NCBI GenBank assembly: GCA_032622095.1
Contig: CP136062.1
Coordinates: 156,170,875-156,234,874 of the forward strand
Reading direction: 5' to 3'
Length of the DNA: 64,000 nucleotides
Source of the DNA: Siphonodentalium dalli
Taxonomy: Eukaryota > Mollusca > Scaphopoda > Gadilida > Siphonodentaliidae
The notes beneath the pieces are model-generated. The model did not search any database. It saw nothing but the letters and a program-made list of their open reading frames with translations, and was not told where the DNA came from. A program made the translations under genes and the position numbers. Below are positions 1 to 12,000 of this stretch, piece by piece (position 1 is the first letter of the stretch; each line of letters begins with the position of its first letter).

Positions 1-926
1 TGCAAAGAGTAAAATCCAAGATGGCCACCAGCAGCCATGTTTTTTGGCCGAATCATCCTAAAATGACTCGTTCCCATCTACATGTAAATGTCAACATTCA
101 TGACAAATTTTATGATGATCAAACAAACAGTACGGCCTGTAGCCCGCGCCAATGGATTCAAATTTGAAATCCAACATGGCCCCCAGCACCAGCGGCCATG
201 TTTTTTGGCCGAATGACCCCAAAATGGCTCGTTCCCATCTACATGTCAATTTCAATATTCATGACAAATTTCATAAAGATCCGACCAAAGATACGACCTG
301 TAGACCGCGCGAAATTATTTAGTGATGCAAAGAGTAAAATTCAAGATGGCTGACGGTGGCCATTTTTTGGGCCAAATGACCACAAAATGAATCGTTCCCA
401 TCTAGAGGTCACCCCGATGATCCATATGAAGTTTGGTGATGATGGGATCAGAGATGTGGTCTGTAGGATGTGTCAAAGGATTTAGTGATGCAAAGAGTAA
501 AATCCAAGATGGCCACCAGCGGCCATGTTTTTTCGCCAAATGAACCCAAAATGACTCATTCCCATCTACATGTCAATGTCAACATTCATGACAAATTTCA
601 TAATGATCTGACCAAAGTAAGGACTTGAAGCCTGTGCCAAAGTATTTAGTCATGCAAAGAGTAAAATCCAAGATGGCTGCTGGTGGCCTTGTTTTTTCGG
701 CCGAACGACCCCAAAATGACTCATTCCCATCTACATGTCATTATTAACATCCATGACAAATTTCATGATGATTAAACAAACAGTACGACCTGTAGACCGC
801 GCCAATTGATTTAATTTTGAAATCAAAGATGGCCGTCAGCGGCCATGTTTTTTGGCAAATGACCCCAAAATGACTCATTCCCATCTACATGTCAATGTCA
901 ACATTCTTGACAAAAGATCAGACCAA
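1..926. repeat. Satellite array, unit about 155-170 bp, 5.7 units, cut by window start
   Basis: The anchor AAGATGGC or a close variant recurs at about 18, 173, 343, 506, 670 and 826, giving periods of 155, 170, 163, 164 and 156. Each unit carries the same blocks in order: TGCAAAGAGTAAAATCCAAG, CCATGTTTTTTGGCC, CTCATTCCCATCTACATGTC, CATGACAAATTTCAT, and GTACGACCTGTAGACCGCG. Units are diverged from each other. The array stops at about 926-938, where arm A of the large duplication begins. It does not occur before arm B. No coding potential is seen. Confidence 0.9.
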
Positions 927-1413
927 TTGTACGACCTTGCCTAAACCTACACACAAGGCTCGTCCTGATTGGTCAGTATCCTGTATTCCCATGCAGACGC
1001 GGACCGTCCTTTTGTAGTACAATTCTAGATATTTTTAATTGTACCACAAACAATGTGGTACAATCAGTGAAATGCTGCCAACGCCTCGAAATTTCAGAAG
1101 TCAAACCATACGGCCATTGGCTAATGTCATGCTAAAGACTGAAGAAAGAGACATATAATGACTAACTACTGTATTATACTGATTTTTAGTTAAGTTAGAA
1201 CAAAAATAAGTCTTAAATGAATTTGTTTGCCACAAAAACAATGGAAAGGGTTCGTCGTTCAAAAGTGACGCTATGTTTCACTATCAGGTCTAAGAGAAGA
1301 ATTGTTTGGTGGAAAATCATACCACGCAGAGCTAGAAACTGGGCTATTATATAACAGTTTGAACATATGTCACTACAATTTCGACCAAAACATACAGTCG
1401 AATTACAAAAGAA

Positions 1414-1531
1414 ATAAATACACTGCGCATCGACGTGTATAGTATAATTTGACCACATAAACTGATTGTACTACTCCGCTTCGCGTCGTCCTACAATCAG
1501 TTTCTTTGTGGCCGATGCGCAGTGTATTTAT
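1414..1531. repeat. Imperfect foldback hairpin upstream of RGK gene A
   Basis: The outer arms are 19 bp and perfect: ATAAATACACTGCGCATCG at 1414-1432 and its reverse complement at 1513-1531. Inside, CCACA-TAAACTGATTGTA (1454-1470) pairs with 1491-1510 allowing a two-base bulge. The loop is the CG-containing stretch around 1471-1490. It lies about 1.1 kb before the TATA box. It could be a small inverted-repeat transposon or a structured transcript; nothing in the sequence decides between these. Confidence 0.75.
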
Positions 1532-2637
1532 GTCTTAAATAGATAAGAGCAACATTTCTATAAAGTGTCGCACAATTAACTAAACTTATATAGTCATCTC
1601 CGTGATATGATGTATTCGTTTTAAAGTATAGTTTTCATACTCATAAGAGTCGCCGATAGATAAAGGAATCGCTATATGGCTAGTTAGGTGTTTCAAAGTG
1701 GGCAGATAGGCGCCGTTGGGTATGAGGAGCTAGAAAACAACAGCATTTATTATAGGCATCAACATGATACTAATCGTGCGGCTTGAAGATAAAGATTTTC
1801 TGAATTGGGGTGGAGTTGATGCATTAAATTGATAAAGACGGAGTTACCGATATCAAAATGTTTGGTTAGTTTTTAAAGATCTACAGTCCGATTTAACTTA
1901 TTTGAGATAATGACCAGCTTACCGGGACAATGAAAAAGGAAAACTGAATTCAATTATCATCTGTTCTATGGCACGAGCGTCGCGACAATTGACAAAGGCA
2001 TATACACCAGGTTTACGCGTATACAATATCATAATTAGAAATGCTGTGTATTATATTCCATGTTTGGGCAACGGAATCATAGCTTCTCTTTATCAGAGAC
2101 ACTCTTTAACAGAGATCGCTGGAATATTGCTCAGTCGACAGAAATTGCAGTCGACATCTGACCATCGAAACCTCCCGCTAATGGACCCAATCATCTTTAT
2201 TTTGTGAATCAACGTTATTGCTGAGTACTCAGTTGTGATACAATCTGTAAGATTACTGTGGTAATAATATTCTATAACCGATGTCTATTACACGTCCATG
2301 TTGTGTTTACTTCTTGACACGGGTCGAATTAATGGTGTTAAACTAAAGACAACAATGTGATTCAGGGTATATGATCCATGTATAAGATTGACGTTGTATT
2401 ATGCCAATTTGTGGAAAACATTAACTACCTTGACCAAATATATTCCTATCAAATGTCCCCATAAAATGTTCACGTCACTTTAACCTGGACAACGCCGGGT
2501 CACCATGCTAGTACTATATATAGCATGTAATAAAATGCGTAGGAGCTGGGAGGAACACACTACTCACGTGACTATTTCTGGCAAGCAACGTTAGAATGTG
2601 ATTATTTATTATAATTAGATGAGGATTCAGCGTCCCA
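1532..2637. other. Upstream region of RGK gene A, no gene recognised
   Basis: Short open frames here have no recognisable family and no splice or codon signature. The same frames occur in arm B simply because the DNA is duplicated. A palindromic E-box CACGTG lies at 2565-2570, about 70 bp before the TATA box. I see no other feature I can support. Confidence 0.5.
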
Positions 2638-2643
2638 TATAAA
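2638..2643 (+). promoter_or_regulatory. TATA box of RGK gene A
   Basis: TATAAA in the context CCCATATAAAGAGTC, 105 bp before the ATG at 2748. That spacing leaves a plausible 5' UTR of about 75-80 nt if transcription starts about 30 bp downstream. An E-box CACGTG lies at 2565-2570. Assignment rests on motif and position only. Confidence 0.6.
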
Positions 2644-2747
2644 GAGTCGTAGATAGGGACACCACTCATAACGCATTTGCAACTCATCAGTTAATAAACC
2701 ATCGCTGACATTTATATCGCACCTTCGATATCCTGTAATTTGTCAAA

Positions 2748-3072
2748 ATGTCTCGTCAAAATTATAAAATTAATGCTGAGGATCGTGACATGTACTCCTG
2801 TCGTTCTTTCAGCTTCACATCAAAAGGACTGATCAATAAGGGGGATTCGATGCAATCTCTGAGTGACGTAAGCCTAACATCAAGTAGTGGCGAATCGAGC
2901 GAGAGTTCTTCCCGTACTTCTAGCTGTTCTGACTTCTTTTACGCAGACGAATCGGTGCTAGGCCAAGAATGCTGCCGTGTAGCTGTCGTAGGTTCACATG
3001 GCGTTGGGAAGACGGCCCTGATACGACAATTTATGACGTCAGAATACGTTGGTGATGTCGACGATGTGGAAG
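2748..3072 (+). CDS. RGK copy A, coding exon 1 (N-terminus and P-loop)
   Basis: Encodes residues 1-108 plus the first base of codon 109. The start ATG follows GTCAAA and is the first ATG after the TATA box that opens this frame. The region SLSDVSLTSSSGESSESSS is rich in Ser and acidic residues. The G1 motif ends the exon. The donor is GAAG|GTTGGT, which is weak after +2 but keeps the frame with exon 2. Reading through it gives only four more residues before a stop. Confidence 0.92.
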
Positions 3073-6000
3073 GTTGGTACCGTTAATTTATTTTATTGTT
3101 TAAAGATTCGAATGGGCACCTAATTAGTACCTAAGGTAATTTCCAGATAATATCAATATCAAATATAACCAGAACGCGCCACATGGCTTTTTGTCTCTGG
3201 AAGTTACATAATTATAATACATAAGACATGACTTTGTTCAGGAAATTGAACGGCACCGATCTCCAGTACCGGGGCTGTATACAAATCATATATTCCTTTC
3301 TTCAAATCGTCCATTGATGAACTAGCGAGTACAAAACAAGGTAAACTGTTCATGTTAGAAATTACACGTGAAAAACATATTTACGGATATCCTTTTTTAA
3401 GTATGTCCCTTGTAATTTGAGTTCATGTCCTCTGTTCCGTTTGTAATCAGCGAATACAAAATAATAACACCGGTCCGTGTTATACAAACTGTTCTGATAT
3501 ATAGAAACCTCGATAAAATCGCCCCTAAATCGTCTATTATTCATATATTTGAGTTTTACGATGCGTAAACCAGACATAAGAATAAACGCGATGTGTTGCA
3601 TCCCAAAGGGATAATTACACTCACTTCATTTGCTGTAGTATTTTCCCCATCGATATCCAAATATTAAATGCTTTTAAATAGGGTAATTATATCGGTATGG
3701 GAATGGACGTTGCATATTAAATTTCGCTATGACAACGCAAGACGTCGCGGCAACGTCACTACAAAGTTCCCAATATTTAACAATAGTTCACATTTAATCT
3801 ATGTGTGTATATAAGTGTATTACGGGTTGATAGTTTTCACTACAATAACTATAATTATTAATCGACGTATCATAACAAAATGACAGATTGAATGGCATTT
3901 ATCGTGTCCGACCAAAAACTGTTCGCAATATACATATATGGTAAATGGACCAATATCATAGCAATTAGCCAGGCTGCTTAACAAAAGGTAAACAAATGTA
4001 CGACAGATTATAACACATCGCTATCGCGACGAGCACTGACGGAAATCGTTATTGTATGCTGTAACCCTTGCTACACTAAAGCATCATTGAATAGTTGTGA
4101 TCCCAAATGAAATGTTCAGACAATAAGCTCAACAAACGACCATTGTCTTTGTTGAACTTATTATCTGGACGGTTCCCTCAACAAATAGGGCTCCTTCTGC
4201 TATATTATGTATCTGTCGTCTGTTTTTATCACATATCATGCCTCCAAACAAATAATAGACTATTCCAACATACCGTCGTGCGCGCAAGTTAGTTAATTGT
4301 GGTCCTAAATATTCACATAGGTTCATATTGAACTAATTTGATTATGACATAATCCCATAGAGAGCTTATACGGTTATTATATGTCGCGTCGATGAAAAAG
4401 TGACAAAAGAATTCCAATATGGGCTTATTTATTATTGAAAGAGTCCCATAATGGACTGTTTTAAAACCCGCTTATATGTCCACATAGAGCATATATTCAG
4501 CCTATTTCGCACACAAAAACAAGCCCGTTATAAGCTTATTTTCACGAGAACAGGCTGATTATTCATATGTACACTTTTCAACTGACTATGAAAATCCATT
4601 TAGTATAGCAAGAGTTAATGCCCCTCACCCAAAGTTAACTTAGTTAAGTATAAAATATTGGAAACGTTTACAACATAGCTGTGAAATTGACAGATAATTT
4701 TCCCGAGAATACGAAGCCGGTATATTATTACGTCATGAATTATCAACCAACATGTATCATACCTCCTTCCAAATTATGTTGACAGAATTTGGAATCTCGA
4801 ATGAGTCATTTGAGGACTTAAAATATTTGTCAAATTTTACTCTTCAGGTACCAAATCGCTTCTATAATAATAAATAATTTCAGAAATCAAATAAATCATT
4901 ACATACATTATTGTTTTGGCCATATGAGAGGAAGCTTCATTAATTTTGTGTCACAATGTTGATTTTATGATTTATTACATAGCACAGCCCCATATATTGC
5001 AATGAAGAATAAACCAGCCACATTTAGGCCAATACATTATTGCGGATCACCGCCTAACGATATATTAAGACATGTCTCCTCAGACCTTAAAATATATCTA
5101 GTAGTAATTTTAAATTCCTAGGCAAATATTTTGACAAGAACATTACAATAAAATTGAAAATGTCGACAAAAAAGCTTGGAAACACGGAAGATTTCTAACA
5201 CAGTGTTTTTGGCAAAAAAAAAGCTTGGCATCACAAATTATTAACACCGATATGGAGAATAACAGTGTCGGTAAGATGATGTCATGTTTTATATTGCTTG
5301 CTACTATTTCCAGTTCCGCCTTTTCTAGCTATGCTCCTGCTGTAACAGTGCTGTTCACAATTGGTATTCTGAAATTCGATTTGTTGTTTGCATTGATTCA
5401 TTCGCTATATTCCAGAAGATGATGACGATAACATCAAACAGGTGTCTGTCATGTTAAATGGAGAACAAGTATGGCAATGCTTTAACGAGGAACTAACAAA
5501 TCAGGTATGATCTAATCCATACCACGGACATTTTGCTCCTATTCACTGTCTAAAATATATTTAATGCTAGAAATTAAATATAATGACGGCCGGTACGACT
5601 ATATATATCTCGAGTTTTAAATTAAAGATGTATTCATGTTTCCAAACCACCCGTAACTGGCATGGGGCGACAAATGTGTTTACTTAAAGTACACATTTCA
5701 AAGATAACATATAGCATATAATTTTTTTATCAGTCGATGTATTCGCCTACAATTACAATACTTAAGTTAAGAAATATGATTACATATATAATAAAGCTGA
5801 GAGTAAAATTTTCAAGAGTGGAATTGTGGTTTTAACCACGAGTCTTTTGGCGAGTTTTTAAAACCACAATTCCACTCGTGGTGACAATGTGGTACTGATG
5901 GTCCTATATTCGAGGGGCACACTTACTCAATTTAAGATATTACGGAAGTAGTGGCACGGGTTTCTGTTTATTTAGCAAGTGTCTAAACTCGAGGGAAATG

Positions 6001-9000
6001 TGCGGCCCAAGCAGCCCAACATATTTATTGATTTATTTTAATTGTGATTTTGCGAAATAGTGAATTGGCATATACTAATAAATGACGCTTCCGCGTGCAT
6101 CGTCTTGGTCGCTGCGGGACTTTCAACTCTTCCAAAAACCAGGATCTTTGTTTGTAATGTATGTAAGTAAGTGCCTATTCGGGGTACCAGTTACAACAAC
6201 AACAATAACAACATCCAGCCTATGATTCATGGAAAAATGTTATTAAAAAGTTGATGTACATGATACAATCTAAACGCACAAATACGAAAACAAAGTTGTT
6301 TAAATGAGAACTTTACAAGAAATATTGTTGTCGATCTGAAACTTCGAAACTATGAAATAACTGGATACACAATTAATTATCAAACAAGAGTATTTTATGT
6401 GTCACGTCTCGTTCCGAAAATATCATTATACACACCATCTGATAACGCAGTTTATTCAGGGACGGGTGTGTAAATAAGGGGCACAGTTATTTAAAAGATG
6501 ACTGAAAGTTGAACCCACAACACTTACACAATGTACGTATGCCTGGGTTGGGCACAGGCTAGAATTTCATATTTGACACATAAATCATTTTAATGTGGGC
6601 CGGTATCAAGGTTAAAAATGGTCACCACTCGGATTTCGAAAACAAATTTATTTCATGCAGATGACAAATTTTGATAAGTGAGACCAGTATATGTAGCCAC
6701 TGTTTCGCGGACATCGCTGCTACCTGATACGGGTGTGGTAAAAGTAAAATGAAACATTATTTTCAAAACTAACAAAACATGCTCTAATTATAACCAACCT
6801 TTTCTCAATACACACACCAGATCCCTTTTACCCCTACTGAACATTTGAAACCAGACTGTCACCTTAATGGACGTGTCATTTCGTTTGTTTGCGATGGAGA
6901 CCATATCTACACATGCTATGTATGATAATATGTATAATGATCGTTGACACGCCATGTATATTTTCAACCGCAATAAGCAATATTGGTTGCGGTTTAACGC
7001 CACGTGGATATTTTCCCCCATCATATTTTGTTTGAAAAGGTCTAAAAGGCTATTACTATAAATTATTTAAGCTCACACTTCTTGAATGAAATTTTAATGA
7101 AATTTCAGTCGTCCACTGTACCTTGCAGTGTGAATGTTAGCATTTCAGTTAAGATTAAAAGAGCATGATACCTTGAAGAAGTACATATCATTTGAAGAAA
7201 CATCAATGACGACATATACACATTGATGTGGACAAAGGCGACATATGCCAATATGTACACAAGCAGAGTGGTATATATATCATGAAATGTTCCTTCTAAG
7301 TCGGTAGATTTGCCGAAACATTGTTAGTGAGAATATTGTCAAATTGATGCGATGCCAAACACTCCTGCACGGTGATAAAATAAATTGGAGAATAATCTTT
7401 CTCACAGTATTTATAATTAACAGATAATATATCAAAACACATCATCATTATTATATATTAAATAAATGCAGTGAATATGGCGAAATAGTTTTCATTAGTT
7501 TATCGCCGATTGTTGCGTCCAGAATCGAGAAGTAAATATCTACATTTGAGCGAAGTTCAGATATTTTCTATGGAGTACTCACTATTTGCTTGACATTTTC
7601 GGCGTTGTTAGTAGAATGACACATTCACCAAATTGGCATAGCACAGGATACTAATGGTGATATTTGCTGGTCTTGCAATGACTTGCATGTGACATTCCAG
7701 TTTCTGCAGGCGTGGGTGCAGACATAAGACAGGGTGCATATCGAATCAACTTAACAAATAATAATTGTGATATTTAGAGAAGGGACACTCCAGTTTCAGC
7801 AGGGCCGGGTGTAAAATGATGGGATCATCAAACCAGTGCACACTAACTATAATATGAACCCTCAACACAATGCCTGGTTAGAGCACAGGTTTATGCTTTA
7901 AGATTTGGTTGCAGCATTATTATTTTAATGGGGATATAAATAGACAGAGTGGCATAGACCCCTTGATATTATGTGACACAAACGACATTTTCGAGCATAA
8001 CTGGAAGAACGCTATTTCCTAACTCCAACATCAAAACTGTTCTAAATACTCACCATTGGGATTTTCAAAAACAAATTTGTTTTAATGCAGATGATAAATG
8101 TAGGTGGTAAAACGGCATCAGCGTCGGTGGCCACTGTTTTGCAGAAATCGGTACTACTGCGGGTGGGAGGCAACGTAGTCTGAAACAATATTTTTTCAAA
8201 ACTCTAAGAAACCCGATAAAGCTCACAAATTAATAACTAACATTCTCTCAATACACGTGGCATATCCAAGGTGCCAGAAAACACTGGTACACTATTTTAA
8301 GAAATTTATCCCTATTGATAATTGGAAAATGTTGAGTGTCGCACCATTATCTAAATGAAAATCGTACAAGGATTTGTAGAAATTGGCTGGAATCCTGAAA
8401 ACATATTATAGTTTATTGATATTTAAAGTGACTTAAATGCGAGGGTTTATTACGCTGTGATATTTTTGTCTTTTTTGGAGATAATGTTTTAGTTTTGCCA
8501 CTTTCCTTCAATATCACGTTAAAATATGTCTCTTGTGCCTAAAACGACAGTAATCCGTAACCACACTAAGGGCGTCTCATTCTGTACAAGCTGGCGGTGT
8601 ATGTCTTGGTCAAAAGCCATGACTAGTGCTTGATCAATCAATTGAACATAATGCTCGATTATTCCTGGATGATAATTTACAAGATGCTGATGTTGAGAGG
8701 GGGTTCATCGGTCTTTGTCTTGAATACATTTGTTCTGGATATTCCTCTCGTTATAACTATTAAAGTCGGCATTTCTACGTTGGCCTTAAGTTTTGTTATA
8801 TGATGAGTCAGTCGTTTCCTATGATTGCCAATACTGGAAATGACACTGAGACACTGTTTTTTTGTATATATGTAAATGTTTAGACAATATGTAGTCGGTA
8901 CGGGTGGGGCATGGAAAGTGTTTTGGACGTGTGCATATTATATCCACTGCCCCAGCTGCGTGGCGCTATTTGGTTATATTTAAAAAATGCTCATTGCGAG

Positions 9001-12000
9001 GTGTGAATTGGGAGTCTGGCGGTGTAGAACCTTCACAAATGGCGGGGCAACATGTGTCGTATATACTGATTTGTAATTGGTGGAAGAAATTAATCTATTT
9101 GCCCGCATGCTGAAAAAACAAATTCTTTAAATACAAATTTGTTGAAAATAATCAAGGATTTTGATTTGAGTTGCCTGCTCCTATAAATTTTTATCTAGAC
9201 TAATGGCATTGAAATATTATATTGTACGAAATTTACCAACACTGACTGATATGCCAAGCACCAGAACAACATGTATGGCATTGTTGATTAGACACCACCA
9301 ATTGAACAGGGATTAAACAAAGATGGTGGAAAAAGAGTCATGAGCTATTTTAGAATCTGGATATCCAGCATTTCTCTACGATGTACAACTCAACTTGAGC
9401 AACCTGGGTATATGCTGCTCAACTTTAAACAACTAGGATATCTACCGTATACTATATGCACCGTTTGGTGGAAATCGACTCGTCCGACGACAAGTAAAAC
9501 CAATTTAATTAAACAGTGGTGGTGTAGAAAGTGGGGGTGACTGAACATAGCTGCTGTTATGACAAATTCATATTAACATACGAACATGTCACTGAATATA
9601 GTTGGGTGTCACGATCTTAGGAAAACATCAAATTTGAATCTCTGAAAGATGACAATAACTCTAACCATAACTCTAACAGGAACGCGACCTCAATCCTAAC
9701 CCGAACCGGTATGGGACGGTACCCTAACACTAACGAGGACGGAACCGTACCATAACACAAACCGAGACGGGACCATAAACTGATCCGTAACTCTAACAGG
9801 GATACGACGGGACCTTAAGCATAATCCTAACCGGGACGGGACCTTCGTCCGGGGCGGAACAATCGGAACCGAACCATAACTCTAACCATAACTCGGGGCA
9901 AACATCAAATTTGAATCCCTGGAAGATGACGTGGGGCAGAAACAAAATACTGATTTCCAAACATGACAATAAAGAGACAGTTTCAACATATGTTTATATT
10001 ACATGAGTTTAATCCGTAACATGATACGGACATATACGTTCAGAAGAGATATCCGTCATGGCTACTGGTTGAGGTGGTTACTTCAAATAAACGAGATAAA
10101 TCACTACCATGACTAATCTACGATATGAGCATCACATTGAATCCTGATAATAAAGGAATATGAGAACGGTAACATGGGAATATGGACATCGAGGTGTTAT
10201 CATGTAATCAGGTAAGATTTAATCTAGTAATTAATGAGGACCTATGTTGACATTTCTGCTCAAATTTTATTTCAATGAATTATGTTTAAGGAGACTAATT
10301 ACCACCACCCAACTACCACATACAAGTTCGAACTGATTTATGATAATATATTCCACGCACAGGAACAATTATTCAAAACATTACTATTTATGGTTTTGCG
10401 CAATCATTCCGAAACTCGTTCTGTATGTGACTAGTTCGTATCTATAGTACATTACACGAAACACTATCGAATTGGTTCAGTAAACTTATAGTTTACTGAA
10501 CCAATTCGATAGTGTTTCGTGTAATGTTGTCGTTGGTAGCTATATAATATTATACAGATACATACCATTGTTGGAAGGTTATACTATACAGTTCTAGTTT
10601 GATGTAAGCAGATCACTCAACAAAAATATTTCCATGATGTTGAGTTGTTAACTTATTACACACTATAACAATAATTTAAGTTCGCTGGAAAATCAGGTTA
10701 CTCAATGAGGAAGCCTACAACTGTAAGAGTTTACGCTTACCTGGTTGTTCTCCCTTTTACAGAATATGGTTCCAACTCATGACTGCGAAATCTACGTAGT
10801 TGTCTACTCGCGAGGAGACCGGAAGTCCTTTCGCCACGCAATTGACATCCTGTTCCATTTGCGCCGAGTGAGCAAAGTCACCAAGCCCATCATTTTGGTG
10901 GAGAACAAGTGCGATCTTGTCCGAACAAAGGTCATCGCCGCCGGAGGTGAGTACCGTGTCTTTGCCAAACACTGAATTACTAGTAGTTTCCGAATGAAAT
11001 GTTCAGATAAGTTCTACAACCGGCCAGTGTAGAACCTATTTTCTGAACATTATATATAGGTATGACTCATCTGCACTTGTATTATATGTTCGTCTGTCGT
11101 CTGCTAATAATATGTCATTCCAATATATACTGTTATACCTGATGGGAGAAACTATTTTGTGATGACATGGTTAACATCTCCATGGACAGTTTATTACATA
11201 TATTATTTCAGATGTTCTAGCAATGGGTCAATATCTTCAAAAGTTTAAATATGTTCACTAGACGCACAAAACACTTAAATATACTTTACCTAGATCCAGC
11301 TATGTATGGGGCCATCTCCAACTCTCTTCAATAGAATATATGCAATAAATTAATGAATTTGAGTCGTCGTGCATGAGTGAAAAAAACAGTAATTTAGTCT
11401 ATTACATCGCCCATGAAGAGTATGTACTGTCGCAAAGGGAGATAAATCATGAGTCAGAAATAAGCTAAATGTTTTTGAGCAGAAATAACAATTCTAAATT
11501 AAATTGAACGTGAGTTGAATCCTTGTGAACATCTGCAGTACACCGGTTTATCACATAATTAACCGTTAACCCCGTCCCAATGTTTTAGTAAGACACACGT
11601 GTATTATCGCTGCGCGCAGTGACGTAAGGGCTTATATCAATGGTGTCGAAGCCAATTCGGGGACTTTATTATTATGTTAAACATAATGTAATTACGACAT
11701 TCGATTTGTGTTGCGTTATTTAGTGTTGGGTGAGAGATAACATGGTTGATACGGGTTGTTGACAAAATTGTTCAACATGAAAAGACACATTTGAAATTAA
11801 ATATATTCGCTCTTGAATGTGCCTTTACATCATATTTGGTTGTGATAAGGAACCCAATATTAATTTTGTTTAATCCCAGCCTTTTCGATGTCGTTTTTCC
11901 TCGCTTATGTGTGACTGTGATAAAATGGATCTTAAATTCGTCGCATTTCTATGCGAATTGTATTATTCCAATAAATTCGATTCTAGCCTCACAAAAGCTC

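Larger units (their letters stand above)
5505..10762 (+). other. Intron 2 of RGK gene A, with several embedded repeats
   Basis: 5.3 kb. It holds a hairpin (5816-5882), two diverged direct copies of a repeat (6450-6830, 7797-8265), a GGGAC/CTAAC minisatellite bracketed by a 31 bp direct repeat (9623-9930), and a perfect 38 bp-arm palindrome (10449-10527). Open frames here have no recognisable family. Confidence 0.7.

Noticed and set aside
3034-3041. Perfect CRE-like TGACGTCA
   Set aside because: It lies within exon 1 codons for M-T-S and is explained by the protein sequence. No other evidence of regulatory use.
8904-9113. 69-codon open frame in RGK intron 2, also open in arm B (47268-47477)
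   Set aside because: Open in both arms only because the DNA is duplicated. No domain, start context or splice signal.
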